A DNA stretch of 11,288 nucleotides from Pseudomonadota bacterium. Its GTDB lineage: Bacteria; Desulfobacterota; Desulfarculia; Desulfarculales; JAHJDS01. The notes below the pieces were generated by a model, which worked only from the letters and a program-made list of their open reading frames with translations, had not been told where the DNA came from and did not search any database. The position numbers and the translations under genes are program-made. The stretch covers positions 1 through 11,288 of the forward strand of contig JAHJDS010000249.1 in the NCBI GenBank assembly GCA_018812395.1, in the 5' to 3' direction. Below are positions 5,957 to 11,288 of the stretch, in pieces. Each line of letters begins with the position of its first letter. Positions within the stretch are counted from its first letter, which is position 1.

Positions 5957-8248
5957 ATGGCTAACGGTTTCAATCGTCGCGGGTCTGTACAACTGATCCT
6001 GGGTGGCGTCGCCGGCATCCACGCCACGCCGGTGGTCTGGAAGATGATGGACGACGTGGCCATCTGGACCCAGAACTGGGCCTGGGTGCCCCGGCCCAAG
6101 GACGGCGATGTGGCCTGGACGACCACCTACTCGCCCATCTGTCGCGGCGGCTGCGGGGTCAGGATCAGGCTGGTCAACTCCTTCGAAGGCGAGGGAGACC
6201 TGGGCGGCGTCCAGGTCGGGGGCCTGGGGGTCAAGGTGGACGGCGATCCCAACCACCCGGTGACCAAGGGCGGGGTGTGCCCCACCTGCCTCAGCTCGCT
6301 GCAACTGATGTACGACGAGGCCATTCGGGTCACCAAGCCCCTGGCCCGGATGGGCAAGGCCGGCCAACTGGTCCCCATCGGCTGGGACGACGCCCTGAAC
6401 CGACTGGTCGCGGCCCTCAAGGAACTCCGGGACAAGGGCCAGGCCCACACCGTGGCCGCCCTGACCCGGGCCGGCGGCGGCACCCTCGAGGCCTTTGTCG
6501 AGTACTTCCTGGCCGCCTACGGCTCGCCCAATTTCCTGCGCATGCCTTCCGGTCAGGACTCCTGGGACGCCGCCGCGGCGGCCATGCTCGGCGGCGGGAG
6601 CCTGGGCTTCAACTTCGAAAACGTCGATTTCGTGCTGAGTCTGGGCGCCGGGTTGCTTGAGGGCTTCGGCGACGAGGTCTGGAGCCGCCGAAACTACGCC
6701 GCCCTGCGCCGACTGCCCGAAAAACCGAACGTCCCCTTCTGGATGGCCGACTCCCGGGCCTCGAACACCGCCTCGGCGGCCGACAAGTGGCTGGCCGTCA
6801 AGCCCGGCACCGAAGGGGCCCTGGCCCTGGGCCTGTGCCATCTGCTGGTCAAGGCCGGCGGTAAGATCCCGGCCGGGGTCAGCGGCCTCGGCGAATTCAA
6901 GCAAAAGGTCCTGCCCCGCTACTCCCCGGACAAAGTGGCCGCCATCACCGGCGTCAAGGCCGCTGATCTCGCCGCCCTGGCCGAGAAGCTCCAGAAGGCC
7001 GACCGGCCCCTGGTCATCTGGGGTCGGGGCAAGGGCAACCAGCCCGACGGCCTGTACGACTCGATGGCCGCCGTGGCCCTGAGCGCCCTACTGGGGGCGG
7101 TGGGCCGGACGGTGGTCAAGGTGCCCGAGCTGCCCCTGACCAAGTGGCCCCAGACCAAGACACCCACCCAGCCTCGCCTGGACGGCGCCCGACCGCCCCT
7201 CAGCCGCTGGCGGATCAACGGCCTGGTCGAGGCCGCGGGGCAGGGCAAACCATATCCCCTCAATTTGCTGATGATCTTCGGCGCCAACCCGGCCTTTGCC
7301 GCGCCCCAGGCCCCGGCCTTCCGGGCGGCCCTCAAAAAGATCAAGACGGTCGTCTGCTTCTCGACCTTCCTGGACGAAACGGCCCTGGCCGCCGACCTGG
7401 TCCTGCCGGCGCCGTTCTACCTCGAGACCTGGAACGACGCCTACACCCCCATGGGGGTGCCCTTCCCGGTCTATTCCCTGGGCGCGCCGCTGTTCCGGTT
7501 CAAGAACATCAAGTCCAAGAACCCCGGCGACGTCCTGCTCCTGGTCGCCCGGAAGCTCGGCGGCGACGTCGAGGCCGGCGTCAAGGGCTGGAAGAAGTTC
7601 GAGGACGTCATCAAGTTCCGGGTCAAGGGTATGGTCGGCAAGGGCAAGGTCGGCCCGTCGGCCGCCCCAGGTGACGTCAAGAAGTTCTGGAAGGCCCTGG
7701 TCCAAAACGGCTTCTGGGCCGACGAGGCGGCCAAGCCGGCCAAGGCCGCCCGGATCGAACTGGTCAGCCCGGTTCTCAAGAAATTGGGGGCCCAGGGCCC
7801 GCTGGCGGCCATGCCCCACTACGCCCCGATCAAGGGCGGCGACGGGAAGAAATACCCCTTCGTTTTGGTACCTTACGAGTTGTCCAGCCTCAGCGAGGAC
7901 GGGGTGCCCTTCTCGCCGTTTATGACCAAGATCATGGACGACCACCTGCTCCGGGGCCATGAGTCCTTTGTCGAAATCAACCCCGCCACCGGCCACAAGC
8001 TGGGGCTCGGTTGGGGGGACAGGGTGTATCTCGAGGGCCCGTCGGGCAAGATCAAGGTCCGGGTCGATTTGACCGAGCGGGCCCAGCCGGGCTACGTCTT
8101 CGCCCCGGTGGGCCTGGGCCACACCGCCTTTGACGAGTTCATCCGAGGCAAGGGGGCCAACACCCTCGACGTGGTAATGGTATCGTCCGATCCGCTGAGC
8201 GGCCTGCCGGTGTGGCCGACGAGCCGGGTCAAGGTCGTCAAAGCTTAA
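5957..8248 (+). CDS. qrcB: menaquinone reductase Qrc, molybdopterin-oxidoreductase-like subunit QrcB
   Basis: This 763-residue protein belongs to the molybdopterin oxidoreductase superfamily but is described in Qrc as a structural/electron-transfer relative without a molybdenum site. The N-terminus has a Tat-like pattern, FNRRGSVQLILGG (residues 5-17, Arg7-Arg8), so export in folded form to the periplasmic face is likely. The usual N-terminal cluster motif is altered: Ser59 stands where the first Cys of CxxCxxxC would be, then Cys62 and Cys66, with Cys108 and Cys111 further on. The region where catalytic family members carry the Cys/Sec/Ser metal ligand reads SGQDSWDAAAAAM (198-210), without Cys. 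A C-terminal substrate/cofactor-type beta-barrel domain is visible at about 640-760 (FVEINPATGHKLGLGWGDRV and LTERAQPGYVFAPVGLGH). The ATG has a good ribosome site. qrcC follows after 17 nt. Confidence 0.93.
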   Translation: MANGFNRRGSVQLILGGVAGIHATPVVWKMMDDVAIWTQNWAWVPRPKDGDVAWTTTYSPICRGGCGVRIRLVNSFEGEGDLGGVQVGGLGVKVDGDPNHPVTKGGVCPTCLSSLQLMYDEAIRVTKPLARMGKAGQLVPIGWDDALNRLVAALKELRDKGQAHTVAALTRAGGGTLEAFVEYFLAAYGSPNFLRMPSGQDSWDAAAAAMLGGGSLGFNFENVDFVLSLGAGLLEGFGDEVWSRRNYAALRRLPEKPNVPFWMADSRASNTASAADKWLAVKPGTEGALALGLCHLLVKAGGKIPAGVSGLGEFKQKVLPRYSPDKVAAITGVKAADLAALAEKLQKADRPLVIWGRGKGNQPDGLYDSMAAVALSALLGAVGRTVVKVPELPLTKWPQTKTPTQPRLDGARPPLSRWRINGLVEAAGQGKPYPLNLLMIFGANPAFAAPQAPAFRAALKKIKTVVCFSTFLDETALAADLVLPAPFYLETWNDAYTPMGVPFPVYSLGAPLFRFKNIKSKNPGDVLLLVARKLGGDVEAGVKGWKKFEDVIKFRVKGMVGKGKVGPSAAPGDVKKFWKALVQNGFWADEAAKPAKAARIELVSPVLKKLGAQGPLAAMPHYAPIKGGDGKKYPFVLVPYELSSLSEDGVPFSPFMTKIMDDHLLRGHESFVEINPATGHKLGLGWGDRVYLEGPSGKIKVRVDLTERAQPGYVFAPVGLGHTAFDEFIRGKGANTLDVVMVSSDPLSGLPVWPTSRVKVVKA

Positions 8249-8265
8249 CTTGCGGGGAATCAGGT

Positions 8266-9207
8266 ATGAGCGCCGCTACGAAGGCTAAAAAACCCCACGC
8301 CGCCAAGGCCGGTCAGGGCGAGAATCTCGTCAAGTACGGGATGCTGATCAACGTCGACAAATGCACCGGCTGCGGGGCCTGCATGGTCGCCTGCGCCTCG
8401 GAAAACAACGTCAACGTCCTGCCCGACGAGTCCGACAAGGTCCGGTCCATCACCTGGATGCGCGTCTACCGGATCGACAACGGCCGGAAGTTCCCCCAGC
8501 ACCAGGTGGCCTACTTCCCCCGGCCGTGCATGCACTGCGAGGGCGCCCGGGACCACGACTTCTTCGGCCGGCCCGTCCGTCCGGCCCACGCCGACGCCCT
8601 CCATCACGACAAGCACGGCTCGCCGGACACGCCCTGCATCAGCGTCTGCCCGCCCACGGCCACGGACTACGATCCCCAGGGGGGCATCGTCAGCCAGATC
8701 ACGACCCGGTGCATCGGCTGCCGGTACTGCGTGGCCGCCTGTCCCTATCACGCCCGGTACTTCAACTGGTTCGACGGCGACTGGCCGAGCGGCATGGAGC
8801 GCTATCTGAACCCCAAGGTGGCCCCCCGGATGCGGGGCGTGGTCGAGAAGTGCACTTTCTGCCACCACCGGCTCATGGCGGCCAGGGCCAAGGCCACTTA
8901 CCAGGCCAAGATCGAGGCCGCCAAAAAAAAGAAGACCGGTCCGGTACACGTCAAGATGCCCCGCTACCGGACGGCCTGCGCCGAGGCCTGTCCGGCCGGG
9001 GCCATCAACTTCGGCATCATCAGCGACCCGCGGGATTCGGTGGCCGAACTGATCAAGGTCGGCCGGCAAAAAGGTTACGGCTTCCGGCTGCTCGAGAACC
9101 TTAAGACCAATCCCAAGGTCCATTACTTTTCCGAGCGCAAGTGGGTCCGGCAGATGGCCGACAACTCGCTCAAGTGGCCCTTCGCCGCCCAGCTCTTCAA
9201 GACTTGA
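8266..9207 (+). CDS. qrcC: menaquinone reductase Qrc, iron-sulfur subunit QrcC
   Basis: This 313-residue NrfC/DmsB-like ferredoxin subunit passes electrons from QrcB to the membrane subunit. Sixteen cysteines fall in four cluster groups: C33/36/39/43, C88/91 with C124/128, C149/152/155/159, and C196/199 with C238/242. This would allow four cubane clusters, whereas three [4Fe-4S] and one [3Fe-4S] are, as I recall, reported for the D. vulgaris complex. The gap between C91 and C124 is 32 residues instead of the common 4, with a His/Asp-rich insertion. No signal peptide is seen, so export together with Tat-bearing QrcB is likely. I chose the ATG at 8266 because it follows the qrcB stop by 17 nt; an earlier in-frame ATG (8212) would overlap qrcB and adds non-family residues. 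The ribosome site (GGGGAATCAGG) is modest. An A8 tract (8923-8930) lies in a Lys-rich loop. Confidence 0.94.
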   Translation: MSAATKAKKPHAAKAGQGENLVKYGMLINVDKCTGCGACMVACASENNVNVLPDESDKVRSITWMRVYRIDNGRKFPQHQVAYFPRPCMHCEGARDHDFFGRPVRPAHADALHHDKHGSPDTPCISVCPPTATDYDPQGGIVSQITTRCIGCRYCVAACPYHARYFNWFDGDWPSGMERYLNPKVAPRMRGVVEKCTFCHHRLMAARAKATYQAKIEAAKKKKTGPVHVKMPRYRTACAEACPAGAINFGIISDPRDSVAELIKVGRQKGYGFRLLENLKTNPKVHYFSERKWVRQMADNSLKWPFAAQLFKT

Positions 9208-9277
9208 TCGGCCGCGGGGCGACCCGGGGAAGAGAAAAAACCGAGAGGACCACATCGGTTAACAAGAGGTAAGACGT

Positions 9278-10513
9278 ATGGACAAGGCCTTGTTTCCGGA
9301 AGGTGTGGAGCGCTGCGACATCAAGCGGTTCGGCGGCTGGATGACCTTTTGTCTGGTCCTGGGGGCTTGGGCGCTCCTGTCGGTCGCGCTGTGTCTGCTC
9401 AAGGGCCTCAACCAGACCGGCATGAACGACTACTTCGCCTTCGGGGTCTGGATCGTCGTCGACCTGGCGGTGATCGCCCTGGGGGCCGGGGCGTTTTTCA
9501 CCGGGTTTTTGACCTACATCCTCAAGCAGAACGAACTCAAGAACATCATCAACCACGCCGTGATCATCGGCTTCATCTGCTACTCGGGCGCCATTTTGAT
9601 GCTGGGCATCGACATCGGTCAGCCCATCCGGGGCTGGTTCGGCTTCTGGCACGCCAACATCCACTCGATGCTGACCGAAGTGATGTTCTGCATCACCACC
9701 TACCTGGTGGTGCTGATCGTCGAGTTCGTGCCGCTGATCCTGGAGCAGAAGCAGGTCAACCGGGTGGCCGGGCCCCACTTCTTCGCCCACAACCTGCACA
9801 CGATCATGATCGTCTTCGCCGCCGTGGGCACCTTCCTGTCCTTTTTCCACCAAGGCTCCCTGGGCGGCATGTTCGGCGTGCTCTACGGGCGGTCCTTCGC
9901 CTTCCGCGCCGGCTTCCTGATATGGCCCTGGACGTTCTTCCTGTTCATCTGGTCGTCCATCGCCGCCGGGCCCTGCTTCACGATGCTGGTGGCCTTTGTC
10001 GTCGAGAAAGTCAGCGGCCGGAAGCTGGTACCGCAGAAGACCTTCAACCTGCTGGGCAAGATCAGCGGCTGGCTGTTGGCGACGTACTTCGTGGCCAAGG
10101 TGGCCGACACCATCTACTGGACATTGGTGACCGTGCCCGCCTCGGGGCACCGCGTCTGGGACTACTTCAAGGACCCGTTCTACGGGCTGTGGCTGTTGTT
10201 CATCGAACTGATCCTGGGCACGCTCGTCCCGGCGGTGATGCTGCTCCTGCCCAAGGTCCGGTCCCGACGCGGCCTGTTCGTCCTGGCCGCCTGTTTGGCC
10301 TGCCTGGGCGTGACGGCCAACCGCTTCATCTTCGTCATTCAGACCCTGGCCGTGCCCGAGCTGCCCTTCGAGCGCTTCATCCGGTACTTCGCCACCTGGC
10401 AGGAGTGGGGCATCGTCGCCGGCATCATCGCTTACGGGTTCATCGTTTACTCCCTGGCCTACCGGTATCTGCCGGTCTTCCCCAAGGAGGTGGAACTCAA
10501 CGCCCCCAAGTAA
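9278..10513 (+). CDS. qrcD: menaquinone reductase Qrc, NrfD-family membrane subunit QrcD
   Basis: This 411-residue integral membrane protein carries the quinone site of the complex and, by family knowledge, the proton path that makes menaquinone reduction electrogenic. About ten hydrophobic helices can be traced, near residues 20-42, 54-82, 92-112, 129-155, 170-190, 210-242, 258-282, 302-324, 330-357 and 374-397. NrfD/HybB-type motifs include GAGAFFTGFLTY (69-80), DIGQPIRGW (112-120), HANIHSMLTE (125-134) and HQGSLGGMFGVLYG (191-204). The ATG at 9278 has an AAGAGGTAAG ribosome site. The 70-nt gap after qrcC is the longest in the operon but shows no terminator. NrfD proteins occur in many complexes (Psr, Hyb, Dsr, alternative complex III); the qrcA-B-C neighbours decide the name. 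A strong terminator lies 65 nt after the stop. Confidence 0.94.
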   Translation: MDKALFPEGVERCDIKRFGGWMTFCLVLGAWALLSVALCLLKGLNQTGMNDYFAFGVWIVVDLAVIALGAGAFFTGFLTYILKQNELKNIINHAVIIGFICYSGAILMLGIDIGQPIRGWFGFWHANIHSMLTEVMFCITTYLVVLIVEFVPLILEQKQVNRVAGPHFFAHNLHTIMIVFAAVGTFLSFFHQGSLGGMFGVLYGRSFAFRAGFLIWPWTFFLFIWSSIAAGPCFTMLVAFVVEKVSGRKLVPQKTFNLLGKISGWLLATYFVAKVADTIYWTLVTVPASGHRVWDYFKDPFYGLWLLFIELILGTLVPAVMLLLPKVRSRRGLFVLAACLACLGVTANRFIFVIQTLAVPELPFERFIRYFATWQEWGIVAGIIAYGFIVYSLAYRYLPVFPKEVELNAPK

Positions 10514-10532
10514 CCCGGATGGCCTGACACAA

Positions 10533-10558
10533 GGCCGCGCCCGTCCGCCGGGGCGGCC
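10533..10558. repeat. GC-rich hairpin after qrcD
   Basis: GGCCGC (10533-10538) pairs with GCGGCC (10553-10558), continued by three further C-G pairs after a single bulged G10539, with a 7-nt loop. There is no T run after it. It may protect the mRNA end or assist the terminator 20 nt further on. Confidence 0.45.
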
Positions 10559-10577
10559 CCGGTGATCGAGCAAAAAC

Positions 10578-10614
10578 AACCCCTCTCCCCGCCCGGCGGG
10601 GGGAGGGGTTTTGT
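10578..10614 (+). terminator. rho-independent terminator of the qrc operon
   Basis: A 13-bp stem (10580-10592 with 10596-10608, one T-G wobble, 3-nt loop) is extended by two A-T pairs and followed by TTTTGT. It lies 65 nt after the qrcD stop. The A-rich flank on the other side could give weak termination of minus-strand transcripts too. Confidence 0.88.
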
Positions 10615-10719
10615 CTGCCCGGGGGCGGGCCGGGCGGTCGACCGGGCCAGGCGGTGGTGGCCGCGTCGTCCCCACACAAACTATTGGATACTCAAAAATG
10701 CTTGATCAGACGTTGGCCC

Positions 10720-10749
10720 AAAAAAAAGGCCGCCCCCCAAAGGGCGACC
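10720..10749 (-). terminator. rho-independent terminator for the nadB/small membrane protein transcript
   Basis: Read on the minus strand, an 8-bp stem (10749-10742 with 10735-10728, one G-U wobble) closes a 6-nt loop and is followed by an uninterrupted run of eight T (10727-10720). It is about 90 nt downstream of the small gene's stop, so it fits as the end of that transcript. Confidence 0.85.
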
Positions 10750-10839
10750 GACATCGATGGGTGTTTGCCGGGAAAAGACCCCTCCGCCTGCCTGGATTTC
10801 CTCGTTGACCGCCTGGCCCGTCCGCCCGGCGGCCCGAAC

Positions 10840-11061
10840 CTAGGCCGGTTCGGCCTCGGTCGCCCGGCCCTCCTCGGCCCCCTCGGGCTGGTCCGCTTCG
10901 GGCCGGCCGTGTCCGGCGTCGCCGGGGACGCGGAGGTTCTTGACGGTCATGAAGGCGGCCACGCCCAGGCCGAGGACAATGCCCCCCACACAGGCGTAGA
11001 ACAGTCCGAAGAAGATGTAATGGCCGATGTCCCAGGCCCATTCGAAGTTCCAGGGAATCAT
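10840..11061 (-). CDS. small single-pass membrane protein of unknown function
   Basis: I do not recognise a named family. The 73-residue product starts MIPWNFEWAWDIGH, an aromatic, Trp-rich segment. One strong membrane helix follows (about 14-38, HYIFFGLFYACVGGIVLGLG and on), then a short basic stretch (KNLR) and a hydrophilic tail rich in Glu, Gly and Ala. By the positive-inside rule the tail should be cytoplasmic. The ATG at 11061 has a clean GGAGG spaced 5 nt. A longer reading from TTG at 11127 would overlap the end of nadB and lacks a ribosome site, so I reject it. It lies 62 nt after the nadB stop on the same strand and ends before a strong terminator, so it is probably co-transcribed with nadB. 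Whether it has a role with the convergent qrc genes is unknown. Confidence 0.75.
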   Translation of the reverse strand: MIPWNFEWAWDIGHYIFFGLFYACVGGIVLGLGVAAFMTVKNLRVPGDAGHGRPEADQPEGAEEGRATEAEPA

Positions 11062-11123
11062 GCTTTCCTCCCCCACCAAGTCTCGGTCCGACGCTGCCAG
11101 TATGCGTTGCGGGGCGGTGTCTG

Positions 11124-11288
11124 TCAAGGGTTTTTGCGGGTCAGAACGGTGTCTTTCCTGAATTCCTCGTCGTTTCGTCGGGGGTGGTCGAGGTTGTAAT
11201 GCAGGCCGCGACTCTCGCGGCGCCGCCGGGCGCAGCGGACGATCAGTTCGGCCACCAGGGCCAGGTTTCTCAGTTCCAGCAAATCGCT
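11124..11288 (-). CDS. nadB: L-aspartate oxidase, C-terminal end (5' part outside window)
   Basis: Only the last 54 codons are in the window, reading leftwards from the right edge to a TGA at 11124-11126. The visible helix ELRNLALVAELIVRCA followed by RRESRGLHYNLDHP is the typical C-terminal end of NadB, the FAD enzyme that oxidises aspartate to iminoaspartate for NAD synthesis; in anaerobes fumarate is the likely electron acceptor. Related succinate dehydrogenase and fumarate reductase flavoproteins share the helix but normally not the RGLHYNLD ending. About 15 charged residues follow that ending, a common variable tail. Since most of the protein is unseen, the assignment rests on this C-terminal signature. 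Confidence 0.83.
   Translation of the reverse strand, partial: SDLLELRNLALVAELIVRCARRRRESRGLHYNLDHPRRNDEEFRKDTVLTRKNP

Larger units (their letters stand above)
10514..10839. other. 326-nt convergent intergenic region with facing terminators
   Basis: No gene can be supported between qrcD (+) and the small membrane protein gene (-). The stretch holds a hairpin at 10533-10558, the + strand terminator at 10578-10614, a relatively AT-rich patch at about 10675-10720 with no clear function, and the minus-strand terminator at 10720-10749. This is the layout expected where two transcription units meet tail to tail. Confidence 0.75.

Noticed and set aside
9197..10675. Minus-strand open frame of 492 codons opposite qrcD
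   Set aside because: It is an antisense shadow of a transmembrane gene (rich in His, Asp, Gln and Glu), spans the qrc terminator and has no recognisable domain.
10611..10808. Plus-strand ORF of 65 codons downstream of qrcD
   Set aside because: It begins inside the terminator T run, crosses the second terminator, has no ribosome site and has low-complexity Arg/Gly/Pro content.

Overview
The window is GC-rich, with strong C/G third-position codon bias. It reads as chromosomal DNA of an anaerobic, probably sulfate-reducing member of the Desulfobacterota (former Deltaproteobacteria). The main reason is a complete qrcABCD set, which encodes the periplasm-facing Qrc menaquinone reductase typical of sulfate reducers that use cytochrome c3. 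The genus cannot be set from this window.

Region 1 (1-4554, + strand) holds tightly packed housekeeping genes. They are the 3' end of an NAD(P)H-hydrate dehydratase gene (nnrD part), tsaE (tRNA t6A synthesis) and lysC (aspartokinase), with a 1-nt gap and then a 1-nt overlap. A 133-nt gap with two perfect 12-bp palindromes follows. Next are fbp (class I fructose-1,6-bisphosphatase) and a UDP-glucuronate decarboxylase gene (UXS) joined by a TAATG overlap. lysC has a credible internal ribosome binding site and ATG that could give a separate regulatory subunit, as in some Gram-positive aspartokinases.

Region 2 (4555-5225) is a long non-housekeeping gap. It carries a good sigma-70-type promoter (TTGACA, 17 nt, TATGTT), a doubtful 91-codon membrane ORF with a T9 tract, and a striking array of TTCAGGG-like units. 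The array's G runs satisfy a G-quadruplex pattern on the coding strand, about 155-215 nt before qrcA.

Region 3 (5226-10513, + strand) is the qrc operon: QrcA (multihaem cytochrome c with an N-terminal anchor), QrcB (molybdopterin-oxidoreductase-like protein with a Tat-like N-terminus and degenerate cofactor sites), QrcC (16-Cys ferredoxin-like subunit with a long insertion in one cluster motif) and QrcD (NrfD-type quinone-site membrane protein, about 10 helices). By family knowledge, electrons from periplasmic hydrogenases or formate dehydrogenases pass through cytochrome c3 to QrcA, then QrcB/QrcC, and reduce menaquinone at QrcD. The menaquinol then feeds sulfate reduction.

Region 4 (10514-11288) is a convergent junction. 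A strong + strand terminator ends qrc. A minus-strand terminator ends a short transcript with the 3' end of nadB (L-aspartate oxidase) and, 62 nt after it, a 73-codon single-pass membrane protein of unknown function. No mobile elements, CRISPR arrays, tRNA or rRNA genes were seen. The qrc system itself is known; the less expected points are its local sequence peculiarities and the upstream G-rich array.
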